From: CADEFX01 sp046154585
GTDB taxonomy: Bacteria; Pseudomonadota; Alphaproteobacteria; Rhizobiales; Hyphomicrobiaceae
Reading direction: 5' to 3'
NCBI GenBank assembly: GCA_046154585.1
Contig: JBJXDX010000058.1
Coordinates: forward strand, 4,901-68,900
DNA length: 64,000 bases
The translations under genes were made by a program, and so were the position numbers. This document shows positions 36,393 through 45,105 of the stretch, piece by piece. The notes beneath the pieces are model-generated. The model made no database searches. It saw only the letters and a list, made by a program, of their open reading frames with translations, and had not been told where the DNA came from. Position 1 is the stretch's first letter. Each line of letters starts with the position of its first letter.

Positions 36393-37996
36393 GCTTCCAC
36401 CGCGCGTCCCTTGAGCGCGAACATGCCGCGCGGCCGCCGCTGAATGAAGAGGATCAACAGCACGAGAATCAGGATCTTGCCCAGCACCGCGCCGGCCACC
36501 GGCTCCAGAAACTTGTTGGCGACACCGAGGGCGAACGCGCCGAACAGCGTGCCCCACAAATTGCCGACCCCGCCAAACACGACCACCATGAAGCTGTCGA
36601 TGATGTAGCTCTGCCCGAGATTGGGCGACACGTTGTCGATTTGGGACAAGGCGACGCCGGCGATGCCGGCGATGCCCGACCCCAGCGCGAAGGTCATGGC
36701 GTCGATCCATCCGGTGCGGATGCCCATCGAGCTTGCCATGCGCCGGTTCTGCGTCACGGCGCGCATCTGCAGACCGAGCGGCGTCGCCTTCAGCGCCAGC
36801 AGCAGCGCAAAGAAGACGACCAGCGTGAACACGATGATCCACAAGCGGCCATAGGTGATCGAGATGCCGTAGAAATCGAACGCGCCGGACATGTACGAAG
36901 GGTTGCCGACCTCGCGGTTGGTCGGGCCGAAGGTCGTGCGCACGGCCTGCTGGAGGATGAGGCTGACGCCCCAGGTGGCAAGCAGCGTTTCCAGCGGCCG
37001 GCCGTAGAGGAAGCGGATGATGCCACGCTCAATGGCAATGCCGACCAGAGCCGCGACGAGAAAGGCGAGCGGAATGGCGATGGGCAGAGACCAATCGAAC
37101 CAGCCCGGCGCCATGGTGCGGAAGGCTTCCTGCACGACGAAGGTGGTGTAGGCGCCTAGCATGACCATCTCGCCATGCGCCATGTTGATGACGCCCATGA
37201 CGCCGAAGGTGATGGCAAGGCCGATGGCGGCAAGCAGGAGGACCGACCCGAGGGACAGGCCGTACCACACATTCTGGAAGAGACCTGCGATGTAGAGCCG
37301 CCTCTCGATCGTCTGGACCGCGGCCTCTGCCGCCGCATTCAGCTCCGGTGACGGCGTGCTGGTGGCCCCGCGAATGACTGCCAGCGCATCGCGATCGGCG
37401 CGATTGGCGAGCGTTGCAATGGCCTCGGCCTTGGCGGTGATGGTGGCGTCCGCCTTGCTCAGGACGATCGCGGCACGTGCCTCGCTCAGCGCGCGATTGA
37501 CGCGGGTGTTCTCTTCTTTGGCGAGGGCCGCGTCGAGCGTCGGCAGCAGCTTCTCGTCTTTCGACTTAAAAACGGACTCAGCTGCCGACAGCCGCTTTCC
37601 GGCATCGGGCGACAGCAGCGTCAGGGAGCCGAGCGACGCCTCGATCACACCACGCAGGCGATTGTTGAGGCGAACCATCGCCAAGTCGGTTGGCGTCGTC
37701 GCGGCTGCTTTTCCGGTCTTCGCGTCAAGGAAAGCGCCAGTGCGATCCTTCACAAATATGCCTTTGTCGGCTGCGCCGACGAACAGGCGCCGGTCCAACA
37801 TGGCATCTAGGATTGCGGGCGCGGTCTCGGCCCCCGAGGCCGTGATTTCCGCAATGGCCTTTTCGGTTTCGGGATAACTGTCAGCCGCCAACCGGGCGAG
37901 GGCGTCGTCCAACGGTGCGGCAACCGCTGGAAGCGCGGCCAGCAGGAGCGCAAGCGCAATCAACAATCGAAAAAAGCCTGGCCGCACTGGGATCAC
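36389..37996 (-). CDS. urtB: Urea ABC transporter permease
   Basis: The LivH-like permease has a signal-like first helix (FFRLLIALALLLAALPAVAA). A periplasmic domain of about 200 residues typical of UrtB follows, then about eight helices with GLAITFGVMGVINMAHGEMV. The start is unsure. The open frame extends to 38062, but bases 38029-38060 form a strong hairpin that would then be coding, so GTG 37996 (535 residues) or GTG 37987 is preferred. These lengths also suit the family better. It overlaps urtC by 4 bp. Confidence 0.93.
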   Translation of the reverse strand: MIPVRPGFFRLLIALALLLAALPAVAAPLDDALARLAADSYPETEKAIAEITASGAETAPAILDAMLDRRLFVGAADKGIFVKDRTGAFLDAKTGKAAATTPTDLAMVRLNNRLRGVIEASLGSLTLLSPDAGKRLSAAESVFKSKDEKLLPTLDAALAKEENTRVNRALSEARAAIVLSKADATITAKAEAIATLANRADRDALAVIRGATSTPSPELNAAAEAAVQTIERRLYIAGLFQNVWYGLSLGSVLLLAAIGLAITFGVMGVINMAHGEMVMLGAYTTFVVQEAFRTMAPGWFDWSLPIAIPLAFLVAALVGIAIERGIIRFLYGRPLETLLATWGVSLILQQAVRTTFGPTNREVGNPSYMSGAFDFYGISITYGRLWIIVFTLVVFFALLLALKATPLGLQMRAVTQNRRMASSMGIRTGWIDAMTFALGSGIAGIAGVALSQIDNVSPNLGQSYIIDSFMVVVFGGVGNLWGTLFGAFALGVANKFLEPVAGAVLGKILILVLLILFIQRRPRGMFALKGRAVEA

Positions 37997-38028
37997 CGTC
38001 GGGTTCGCAAGCTTGCGCCGAATGGACC

Positions 38029-38060
38029 GTGGAACGGCATCGTTTTCGACGCCGTTCCAC
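38029..38060 (-). promoter_or_regulatory. Hairpin between urtA and urtB
   Basis: GTGGAACGGC (38029-38038) and GCCGTTCCAC (38051-38060) form a perfect 10-bp stem with a 12-base loop, 26 bp after the urtA stop and before the likely urtB start. Such hairpins after a binding-protein gene often protect its mRNA, so that the binding protein exceeds the permease. It lacks a T-run and is not a classical terminator. Confidence 0.6.
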
Positions 38061-38086
38061 ACACTCTCAAGCGTCAGGTGAGCGCC

Positions 38087-39376
38087 TTAGGCGCCGCCGC
38101 ACTTGCCCGTCTTGGTATTGAAGTTGCCGCACTTCTTCTCGACCCAGTCGGCAACCAGATCCTTGGAGCCTTCGAGGTACGGCGACCATGCAGCCCCCGG
38201 AACCAGACCTTGCGTCTTCCAGACGACGTCGAACTGGCCGTCGGCTTTGATTTCGCCGATGAACACCGGCTTCGTGATGTGGTGGTTCGCCAGCATTTTC
38301 GACGTGCCGCCCGTCAGGTTCGGAGCCTCAATACCAGGCAGCGCCTCGATGACCTTGTCCGGATCGATCGTCTTGGCTTTCTCGACGGCCTTGACCCACA
38401 TGTCAAAACCGATGACGTGCGCCTCCATGGGATCGTTGGTCACGCGCTTCGGGTTCTTGGTGAAGGTTTTCCACTTGGCAATGAACTCGTCGTTGCCCTT
38501 GTCCTTGATGGACTGGAAGTAGTTCCAGGCCGCCAAGTGGCCGACAAGATTGCTCGTGTCGATGCCGGCCAGCTCTTCCTCACCGACCGAGAACGCCACG
38601 ACAGGAATATCGGTGGCCTTCACGCCCTGGTTGGCAAGCTCCTTGTAAAACGGCACGTTGGCATCGCCGTTGATGGTCGAGACCACCGCTGTCTTCTTGC
38701 CCTCCGAGCCGAACTTCTTGATCGCGGCGACACGCGTCTGCCAGTCCGAGTGGCCGAACGGGGTGTAACCGATCGAGATGTCGGCCGGAGCGACGCCCTT
38801 GGCCAACAGATAGGCTTCGAGGATCTTGTTGGTGGTGCGCGGATAGACGTAGTCGGTGCCTTCCAGCACCCAGCGCTTCACGTCGCCGCCGTCCTTGCTC
38901 ATCAGGTAGTCGACAGCAGGGATGGCCTGCTGGTTGGGAGCCGCGCCCGTGTAGAACACGTTGCGCTCGGACTCTTCGCCCTCGTATTGGACGGGATAGA
39001 AGAGGATGCTGTTCAATTCCTTGAAGACGGGCAGCACGGACTTGCGCGACACAGAGGTCCAGCAGCCAAACACGGCTGACACCTTCTGCTGGGTGATCAG
39101 CTCGCGGGCCTTTTCCGCGAACAGAGGCCAATTCGAGGCGGGATCGACGACGACTGCCTCGAGCTTCTTGCCGAGGAGACCACCCTTCTTGTTCTGCTCC
39201 TCAATGAGCATCAGCATCACGTCTTTCAACGTGGTCTCGCTGATCGCCATGGTGCCGGAGAGGGAGTGCAGAATACCGACTTTGATTGTGTCCTGGGCGA
39301 TGGCACCGCTCGCACCTATGGCCAACCCCGCCGCCAACGCGACACCGCGCAACATCGCGCGCCCCGTAAATCCCAT
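38087..39376 (-). CDS. urtA: Urea ABC transporter substrate-binding protein
   Basis: The 429-residue periplasmic protein captures urea. A signal peptide (MLRGVALAAGLAIGASGAIA) is followed by DTIKVGILHSLSGTMAISE. NWPLFAEKARELITQQKVSA, FGCWTSVSRKSVLPVF and LFYPVQYEGEESERNVFYTG are diagnostic of UrtA as opposed to LivJ. The start at 39376 follows GGAGG by five bases. It is the first gene of the urt-ure run and sits behind a sigma-54 promoter. Confidence 0.96.
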   Translation of the reverse strand: MGFTGRAMLRGVALAAGLAIGASGAIAQDTIKVGILHSLSGTMAISETTLKDVMLMLIEEQNKKGGLLGKKLEAVVVDPASNWPLFAEKARELITQQKVSAVFGCWTSVSRKSVLPVFKELNSILFYPVQYEGEESERNVFYTGAAPNQQAIPAVDYLMSKDGGDVKRWVLEGTDYVYPRTTNKILEAYLLAKGVAPADISIGYTPFGHSDWQTRVAAIKKFGSEGKKTAVVSTINGDANVPFYKELANQGVKATDIPVVAFSVGEEELAGIDTSNLVGHLAAWNYFQSIKDKGNDEFIAKWKTFTKNPKRVTNDPMEAHVIGFDMWVKAVEKAKTIDPDKVIEALPGIEAPNLTGGTSKMLANHHITKPVFIGEIKADGQFDVVWKTQGLVPGAAWSPYLEGSKDLVADWVEKKCGNFNTKTGKCGGA

Positions 39377-39415
39377 ATGAACCTCCAAAGACCGTTACCT
39401 ACGGATTTACCAATG

Positions 39416-39430
39416 GCAAGGCGTGTGCCA
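39416..39430 (-). promoter_or_regulatory. Sigma-54 (RpoN) promoter of the urt-ure operon
   Basis: On the minus strand TGGCAC-ACGCC-TTGC matches the -24/-12 consensus TGGCAC-N5-TTGC exactly. Transcription would start near 39404, some 28 bp before urtA. RpoN with NtrC is the usual nitrogen-limitation control of urea uptake. No clear NtrC palindrome was found upstream; the interval to 39673 (about 240 bp) holds no credible gene. Confidence 0.85.
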
Positions 39431-39673
39431 GTTGGTCGGAGGAGGCGCAGCGAGCGGCGCAACCATTTGGCAACAATCACCATTCCGGATGTTGTGGAGC
39501 GCAAGACCGCTGATGGGATTTCGCAGGCGCAGCATGCGTCGCCTACCGATCGAGCACATCGCCGCTTGTTTTATAGGCGACGACAGCGAAATGCCTTCAC
39601 AATGGGCACACTTGCTCATTCAGCCGCCCGGTAAATCTCAACCGTGCGGCGAAACGTCTTGGGAAGTTCATTT

Positions 39674-40651
39674 TTACTGAGGCGCCACGTACTTCAATAC
39701 GGCGCCTGAGACCGCGCCGCCGATGACGCACGGCAGGCCGACCTCCGGATGTCCTAAGGCGCTGACGACGACGCAGCCCAGCGCCAGCGCGGTCTGGCCC
39801 GCCGTTCCCCACCAGACCATGTTACGGCCGTTGGCAGGCCCCTTGCGCTTCAGCTCTTCGATGGCGCCCATGGCTTCCTTGCGGATGCGCGATGTTTCGA
39901 AGGTCTCGGCTGCGGTAATGACCTCGCGCAATGGCGCAGCCACATCCTTCGGCCGCGTGCCCATCTCCTGCTTCAGGTAGTCGAGCAACTCCTTGTCCTG
40001 CAGGGCATTGTTGGCGAGCGTCCACTTGGCCATGTTCCCGAGCGTCAGCTTCTCGACGTCGTTCTGGTCCTTGCTCCACGGCAGCGTCGTCAAAATGCGG
40101 CTGACGTGCTCGACCGAGCCCGTCGCGAAATAGTAGCCCCAGAGCGTGTCGAGCACCGCTGGCGTCGTGTCGAGAGGCAGCTTCAACAGGGTCTTACCCT
40201 TGCCGTAGAGATGATGCTCGATCAGCACCTTGCGCGCCGGCATGCGTTCGATGAATTTGCCGAGAAGCTCCTTCCAGGCGGGCAGACCGGAATAGGCGAT
40301 AGCCCGCACGATGACGACCTGATCCTCCGGCGGCATCGGAAACATCTGGGCGACCAGCTTCTCCGCCAGATCCGGATTGGCGCCGAGGACGCCCGCGGTA
40401 AATCCAACGTAGACGCCCGCGGCATCGAGCTCCTTGAAAAGCGCTAGACGGCTCATCGCCTGCACGGCGCCTGGCAAACGCTGCGGCTCGGGATTTTGCC
40501 GATAACTATTGATCCACCGCAGAACATCCTGCGATGACGTCATCGGCGCTTGAGGGGGCTGTTGCCGCCGCGCCTTGGATTTGGGCCCGGCCGCCGATGC
40601 CACCGTTGCCGCACAGATGAGAAGGATAAGGCCGGCTAGAAGGCGACGCAT
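39674..40651 (-). CDS. Secreted protein of unknown function
   Basis: The 325-residue protein starts MRRLLAGLILLICAATVASA, a clear signal peptide. A long mostly helical domain follows with Ala/Leu-rich repeats such as LAEKLVAQMFPMPPEDQVVI and LPAWKELLGKFIERMPARKV. Near the C-terminus a hydrophobic segment (TAGQTALALGCVVVSALG) precedes GLPCVIGGAVSGAVLKYVAP, so it may be anchored in a membrane. No family is recognised. It lies upstream of urtA on the same strand, 243 bp before the sigma-54 site. Confidence 0.75.
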   Translation of the reverse strand: MRRLLAGLILLICAATVASAAGPKSKARRQQPPQAPMTSSQDVLRWINSYRQNPEPQRLPGAVQAMSRLALFKELDAAGVYVGFTAGVLGANPDLAEKLVAQMFPMPPEDQVVIVRAIAYSGLPAWKELLGKFIERMPARKVLIEHHLYGKGKTLLKLPLDTTPAVLDTLWGYYFATGSVEHVSRILTTLPWSKDQNDVEKLTLGNMAKWTLANNALQDKELLDYLKQEMGTRPKDVAAPLREVITAAETFETSRIRKEAMGAIEELKRKGPANGRNMVWWGTAGQTALALGCVVVSALGHPEVGLPCVIGGAVSGAVLKYVAPQ

Positions 40652-40873
40652 ACGACCTCCGAACACTTACACCATCGGCCGACAGCCGCCCGGCCGATGA
40701 CGCGTTGCCTCCCCAGCAGAAAAACGACACGTGGCCATTCTTTGGCGGCCCGCCTTCTTGGCTACCTTGAATGGCCTAACGTTGGACGCCAGCCACTGAT
40801 GCACGAAGTCGTTGTGCACCTGTATGCATGTGGCGCCAGTGTCGATACCGACCTCTGCGCAGACCTTAGTTCA

Positions 40874-40888
40874 TTAATATTGCGTCAA
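40874..40888 (+). promoter_or_regulatory. Near-match to a CtrA box upstream of the PAS-like gene
   Basis: TTAA-TATTGCG-TCAA differs from TTAA-N7-TTAA by one base and lies 58 bp before the start at 40946. A second near-match (TTAA-N7-GTTA, 40932-40946) runs into the start codon. Surrounding DNA is more AT-rich than the rest of the window. Weak evidence alone. Confidence 0.3.
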
Positions 40889-40945
40889 CTATTTGGCCAC
40901 TTCCGCTGGGCTCGGGCATTGAGTGAACCATTTAACAACCTCGTT

Positions 40946-41863
40946 ATGTTGAAATTGTCCCGTACTAAAAGAAAACGCACTCAAGTCGGTTGGGGTTGGA
41001 GTAGCACAGTGGCGTTGCTGTTGATCGATGATCAGGGGCACCTCTGGGACGGCGCGTCCCGGACGCTGCGTGCGTCGTTCGACTCGCCATATTCGGGCGG
41101 CGAGTTTTCCGACTATGCCGTAACCAATCTCGGCTTCATTGCAGCGAATGCCTACGGCGGCTCCTGTCAGGTTAGGCTGCGCCCCGATTTCATCACCGCG
41201 GCCGCCCACAACAGCTTGAAGCATTGGCTGAGCTCCGGGCGCATCGACCGCATTGTCCTGTCGTGGCTCGATAAGGACTGGCATCACGAGATGCTCAAGT
41301 CGCGCGACACGGCCGTCGCACGCGTCGCGGAGCTGGTCGAGATCGCCAAGCGTGCGCGACCCAAGGACTTCCTCGCTCATGCGGTGACAGCGAACGAGCT
41401 GCCGGAAAGCACTGCGTTGGGCATTCTCCTGCGCTATTGGGAGCGCCTCTCCGAACCCGAGGGCCATGCCTCGCTCATGAACCTGCTGAACAAGGCGCTG
41501 GGCAATCGCTACGTCCTGGTGGGGAAGGATCAGTCGTCGGAGAAGATGGTGTTCCGGGAGTTTGGCGGCGGCCTGTTCAACCACTACGAGGCATGGCGCG
41601 CAAACGGCGTCGGCGTGTCGCTCGATGCGCTTCCCGATCACGACTACGGCCTGTGGGCCGCCGAAGCCTACAGGAACGTCCTGACCGAAGGCGAGCCGCG
41701 CATTCACGACGTGGATGCCATCGTCAAATGGCCCCACATCGGCCGGACGCGCATGCGCTATAGGCGCGTCATCGTTCCGATCACGATGGAAAGTCAGGAT
41801 GGCGTCATGCTAGGCGGCTCGATCATAGACAATCGGATCGATCTCAGAATTGGCCTCGCCTAG
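40946..41863 (+). CDS. PAS-like domain protein of unknown function
   Basis: The 305-residue protein begins at MLKLSRTKRKRTQVGWGWSS. In-frame codons back to 40697 lie in AT-rich, promoter-like DNA and are rejected. The N-terminal half is mixed alpha/beta. The C-terminal part resembles a PAS-type sensor: MVFREFGGGLFNHYEAWRAN, a loop, RIHDVDAIVKWPHIGRTRMR, and strands IVPITMESQDGVMLGGSII. No kinase or output domain is visible. Its last 54 bp overlap the convergent GNAT-like gene. Confidence 0.7.
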   Translation: MLKLSRTKRKRTQVGWGWSSTVALLLIDDQGHLWDGASRTLRASFDSPYSGGEFSDYAVTNLGFIAANAYGGSCQVRLRPDFITAAAHNSLKHWLSSGRIDRIVLSWLDKDWHHEMLKSRDTAVARVAELVEIAKRARPKDFLAHAVTANELPESTALGILLRYWERLSEPEGHASLMNLLNKALGNRYVLVGKDQSSEKMVFREFGGGLFNHYEAWRANGVGVSLDALPDHDYGLWAAEAYRNVLTEGEPRIHDVDAIVKWPHIGRTRMRYRRVIVPITMESQDGVMLGGSIIDNRIDLRIGLA

Positions 41864-42613
41864 ATACCCCGTGAAGTATTTGATCAGCTCGGCGGCGCTT
41901 GACCAGATGAACGCGAGGCGCAAGTCGCCCAGCATCGAGTTTTTCATCACAACGTCCCACTCCACGTGCGCGTAGCCCGCGCGCTCCGCCGTTCCGCCCT
42001 TGACCACATCCTCGGCCATGAAGCTGACGATGGAGTCGGTGTACCATTTGGTGAGTGCGTAAGCCTTGGTCAGGCGCGGCAGGATCGACGTCAGGCCTTG
42101 CCGCCGATAGTCGGGGTGGTACCAAACGGCGCCCGAGAAAACGACCCTCCCCCTGAAGCGGCCCATCGATTTCGCTGCAACCGTGCAGGTTTCGCCCGGC
42201 TGCTTGAACCGCTCCGGATCGCTGTAAAGGAGCCGCAGACTTTCCGTCTCTTCTTTGAAAGTGGCGTCTCCGAGATTGTAGAGCCGCGCCGCCTGCGCTG
42301 CCACGACCTGTCCCTCAGCGTTCCGTCCGAGCAGACAAAAGCCGTTGTCCTCGTTGAAACCGCTGACCTCGGCGTTGAAGACGGGAAAAAGCGGACGCCA
42401 GCTCTCACTGTTCTGCCGGTTGACGTACAGCAGTTGCTCCGTGGGCACGAACGAGAGACTGATCCCGCGTTTGCGCAGATCGTCGTCCCAGCGCAGGAAA
42501 AGCCGCCCCAGCAATTCGGCGGGGCCGTGATCGATCGAAACGTGAGACAGGAATGACTTGCCCGCTCTGGCGACAGATGTTCTACGCACGAACGGGGACG
42601 CAACGCCGTGCAT
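41810..42613 (-). CDS. GNAT-like acyltransferase-fold protein
   Basis: The 267-residue protein starts at ATG 42613, nine bases after GGGGGAGGG. Its C-terminal half has FSGAVWYHPDYRRQGLTSIL, which resembles the acyl-CoA loop and following helix of GNAT acetyltransferases or autoinducer-synthase-like folds. Nothing catalytic can be assigned. A CtrA-type box lies 49 bp upstream in AT-rich DNA. It is convergent with, and overlaps, the PAS-like gene by 54 bp, so the two mRNAs are antisense at their ends. Confidence 0.7.
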   Translation of the reverse strand: MHGVASPFVRRTSVARAGKSFLSHVSIDHGPAELLGRLFLRWDDDLRKRGISLSFVPTEQLLYVNRQNSESWRPLFPVFNAEVSGFNEDNGFCLLGRNAEGQVVAAQAARLYNLGDATFKEETESLRLLYSDPERFKQPGETCTVAAKSMGRFRGRVVFSGAVWYHPDYRRQGLTSILPRLTKAYALTKWYTDSIVSFMAEDVVKGGTAERAGYAHVEWDVVMKNSMLGDLRLAFIWSSAAELIKYFTGYLGEANSEIDPIVYDRAA

Positions 42614-42661
42614 TTGAGTGCCCTCCCCCAAAAGGTTAACAAAACATAAATTACAGCATAA

Positions 42662-42676
42662 TTAACAGACCGTTAA
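42662..42676 (-). promoter_or_regulatory. Putative CtrA binding site
   Basis: TTAA-CAGACCG-TTAA matches the CtrA consensus and is followed by AAC. It lies 49 bp before the GNAT-like gene start, in an AT-rich stretch (42630-42710) that contrasts with the GC-rich surroundings. Confidence 0.6.
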
Positions 42677-42726
42677 ACAGTGGCATGAATTTGGATAAAT
42701 GTTAAACGACTTGGGCTCGGCGCAAC

Positions 42727-42751
42727 AAAAAGGGCGCCCCGAAGGGCGCCC
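42727..42751 (-). terminator. Rho-independent terminator of the class II aldolase gene
   Basis: On the minus strand GGGCGCCC-TTCG-GGGCGCCC (42751 to 42732) is an 8-bp perfect stem with a stable UUCG tetraloop, followed by TTTTT. It lies 26 bp after the stop of the gene ending at 42777. Confidence 0.9.
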
Positions 42752-42776
42752 TCGATGAGGCGATAGACCGCTTCGA

Positions 42777-43550
42777 TCAGTTGCGGTAGTCCGGCTCCTG
42801 CCGGTCCAGTATCCGCTTCAACGCGGCGAAGTGATAATCGCAAGCCTTCCCGTGCTTGAACTTCTGGCCGGTGCCCTTGAGCATCGACTCAACCACGTTC
42901 GGCGCCATGGGCAGAAGTTTTTGGCCTGTCCACATGGCGTAGATCTGCACTTGGGCCGCCCGCTCGGTGTAGTAGAGCAGATCGTAGGCCTCGGCCACGG
43001 AGGGGGCGACCGTGGCAACGCCGTGGCTGCCCATGAAGAGCACCTTCTTGTCGCCGAAGAGGTCAGCGAGACGCTCGCCCTCCTCCGGGTCGAATGCCGG
43101 CCCAGCGTAGTCCATGTCGTAGGCGATCTTGTTCATCATCAGCACCTCGGTCTGGCCGATCGGCTTGATGCGCGGATCCTCGAGCCGTGTCAGGGCGCTG
43201 GCAAACGGCATGTGCGTATGGAAGACGGCCCCCGCCTGCGGCACCTTGCGATGAATGGGAGCGTGGATCGCATAGCATGAGCGCTCGACCTCGCCGCTGC
43301 CTTTCAGCACCTCGCCTTCCCAGCTCACCTCCATGAAGCAGCTCGCCGTCACCTCCGACCAATGCAGCCCGAACGGAATTTGGTAATAGCGGTCCGATTT
43401 ACCCGGAACCGACAGCGTGAGGTGGTTGAAAATGCCCTCGTGAAATCCGTGCATGACGGCGGCTCGGTGTGCAGCGGCAAGATCGATGCGCGCGTGCCGC
43501 TCCGCGTCATTGGCTGCCATTTGATCCAAGGACTCAGTCTTCTGCTGCAT
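42777..43550 (-). CDS. Class II aldolase/adducin family protein
   Basis: The 257-residue protein has the zinc-dependent class II aldolase fold (L-fuculose-phosphate aldolase, RhaD, adducin head). The N-terminal GIFNHLTLSVPGKSDRYYQI and ASCFMEVSWEGEVLKGSGEV precede AVFHTHMPFASALTRLED, whose two His bind zinc. A third His follows in VLFMGSHGVATVAPS. The substrate is not the classical sugar phosphate in most members of this subgroup. The start at 43550 follows GGAGGAGC. It is a single-gene unit with its own terminator. Confidence 0.9.
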   Translation of the reverse strand: MQQKTESLDQMAANDAERHARIDLAAAHRAAVMHGFHEGIFNHLTLSVPGKSDRYYQIPFGLHWSEVTASCFMEVSWEGEVLKGSGEVERSCYAIHAPIHRKVPQAGAVFHTHMPFASALTRLEDPRIKPIGQTEVLMMNKIAYDMDYAGPAFDPEEGERLADLFGDKKVLFMGSHGVATVAPSVAEAYDLLYYTERAAQVQIYAMWTGQKLLPMAPNVVESMLKGTGQKFKHGKACDYHFAALKRILDRQEPDYRN

Positions 43551-43790
43551 GGAACATGCTCCTCCGTTCTGGCTCGCTATGCTCGCGACACGGCGATTGA
43601 CGGATCGGGTCCGCGCGACGGCTCGAGATCGAGCGAGATAGCGTCTCTGCACATCGCGGGCCCTTTAGGATCGGCCGCGCTCTGATCTCAGCGTAGCACA
43701 CCACTCCGCTGCCAGATCAAGCAAACTCATCTCATGTGCGCCGCCATGCCAACTTGACCCCTGCGGTTCTCACGCGAGAGAAGCGCTATC

Positions 43791-44600
43791 ATGTCGATGC
43801 TTCTCAAAATCGTCCTGATCGCGGCCGCCGCCTATGCCTGCCTCGTCCTCGCAGCCTGGCTGGGACAACGGCGGCTCATGTATTTTCCCGATCCGTCAAG
43901 GATTTCACCTTCAGCGGCCGGACTGGCGGGCGTCGAGGAGCACCTGCTCGATGTGTCGGACGGCGCAAGGCTCGTCACCTGGCAAGCGGCGGCTCAGCCT
44001 GGCCAACCGACGCTTTTGTATTTCCACGGCAACGCCGGTGGACTTGTCAATCGAGCCGGGCGCCTTGCGCGCTATCGCGCCATCGGATATGGGCTGCTCG
44101 CCGTGAGCTATCGCGGCTACAGCGGCAGCACGGGAAACCCGAGCGAGCGTGCCAACGTCAGCGATGCCATATCGGCTTATGAGGCGTTGCAGCACCGGGG
44201 CGTGGCTCCCGAGGACATTGTCGTGTACGGCGAGTCGCTGGGCTCCGGCGTGGCGGTGGCGCTGGCGGCGCAAAAGAAGATCGGCGCGCTCGTGCTGGAC
44301 GCGCCATATACGTCAATCGTCGACGTGGCCGCGGGCCAATACCCGTTCCTGCCTGTGCGGACGCTCTTGACCGACCGCTACGAGAGCAACGCGCTCATTC
44401 AGCGCGTGACCGCGCCGGTGCTGATTCTGCATGGCGCGCGCGACTCGATCATTCCCGTCGAGATGGGGCGCAGCCTTCACGCGCTGGCCAATGAGCCGAA
44501 GCGGCTCGTGATATTTCCCCAGGGACGGCACGTGGATCTGGACGACCACGGCGCCGTGCAGGAGGTGCAGACGTGGGTGAGCGAAGCCCGCACCCTCTGA
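43791..44600 (+). CDS. Alpha/beta hydrolase (BEM46/ABHD13-like)
   Basis: The 269-residue protein has an N-terminal membrane anchor (LKIVLIAAAAYACLVLAAWL) and a hydrolase domain: TLLYFHGNAGGLVNRAGRL (oxyanion region), the nucleophile Ser in VYGESLGSGVAVAL, Asp in LHGARDSIIPVEMG and His in FPQGRHVDLDD. The catalytic triad is complete. Family members are serine hydrolases of unknown substrate facing the periplasm or membrane. It is convergent with rpsU. Confidence 0.9.
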   Translation: MSMLLKIVLIAAAAYACLVLAAWLGQRRLMYFPDPSRISPSAAGLAGVEEHLLDVSDGARLVTWQAAAQPGQPTLLYFHGNAGGLVNRAGRLARYRAIGYGLLAVSYRGYSGSTGNPSERANVSDAISAYEALQHRGVAPEDIVVYGESLGSGVAVALAAQKKIGALVLDAPYTSIVDVAAGQYPFLPVRTLLTDRYESNALIQRVTAPVLILHGARDSIIPVEMGRSLHALANEPKRLVIFPQGRHVDLDDHGAVQEVQTWVSEARTL

Positions 44601-44612
44601 CAGGTGTCGCTC

Positions 44613-44642
44613 AAAAGAAAAAGCGCCGGCAAAAACCGGCGC
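44613..44642 (-). terminator. Rho-independent terminator after rpsU
   Basis: On the minus strand GCGCCGG-TTTTTG-CCGGCGC (44642 to 44623) is a 7-bp GC-rich stem followed by TTTTTCTTTT, 30 bp after the rpsU stop. On the plus strand the same stem lacks a T-run, so it mainly serves the rpsU side. Confidence 0.88.
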
Positions 44643-44671
44643 CCTCAACTGGACAGCTCTGATGCCGTGCC

Positions 44672-44971
44672 TCAGCGTGGCCCGCCGCCGCCGCGCGACG
44701 GCCCACCGGGGCCACCTGCTGCGCCCGGACGGCCACCAGGTGCCGGCTTCGCAACGGCCTTGCCCGGCAACAGACCCTCGCGCTGCGCCCGCTTGCGCGC
44801 GAGCTTGCGAGCCCGGCGCACGGCCTCCGCCTTCTCGCGCACGCGGCGCTCGGAGGGCTTCTCGTAATAATTGCGGAGCTTCATTTCGCGGAAGATGCCT
44901 TCGCGCTGCATCTTCTTTTTCAGCGCCTTGAGCGCCTGGTCGACGTTGTTGTCACGGACGAGAACTTGCAA
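44672..44971 (-). CDS. rpsU: 30S ribosomal protein S21
   Basis: The 99-residue protein has the bS21 core, MQVLVRDNNVDQALKALKKK then REMKLRNYYEKPSERRVREK. It is longer than the common ~70 residues because of a C-terminal Gly/Pro/Arg-rich tail after about residue 72. bS21 helps the small subunit select initiation sites. The start is TTG 44971, eight bases after GAGGG. It follows purK after 134 bp and has a strong terminator. Confidence 0.95.
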   Translation of the reverse strand: MQVLVRDNNVDQALKALKKKMQREGIFREMKLRNYYEKPSERRVREKAEAVRRARKLARKRAQREGLLPGKAVAKPAPGGRPGAAGGPGGPSRGGGGPR

Positions 44972-45105
44972 GCGTGTTTCCCTCAGATGGCTACGGAATA
45001 TCGCGTGTACAGCCGCGGCCTGGCCGCCCGAGGACTGCCAGCTCACCGCATTTGGGGCTGCTTGTAGCAAAGCTCGGTTAATGTGTCCACTCAGAGCTTG
45101 GTCAC

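Noticed and set aside
35010..36443. 477-codon plus-strand frame opposite urtC and urtD
   Set aside because: The translation is His/Arg/Glu-rich and unlike any family, while urtC and urtD are clear on the other strand.
38031..38056. GGAAC-N17-CGTT in the urtA-urtB gap
   Set aside because: It arises from the symmetry of a hairpin and reads on both strands; no gene start on the plus strand follows.
39423..39680. 85-codon plus-strand frame upstream of urtA
   Set aside because: It overlaps the sigma-54 promoter region and has no ribosome site or family pattern.
40697..40945. N-terminal extension of the PAS-like gene
   Set aside because: The region is AT-rich with CtrA-like half-sites and shows no protein pattern, so it is read as promoter.
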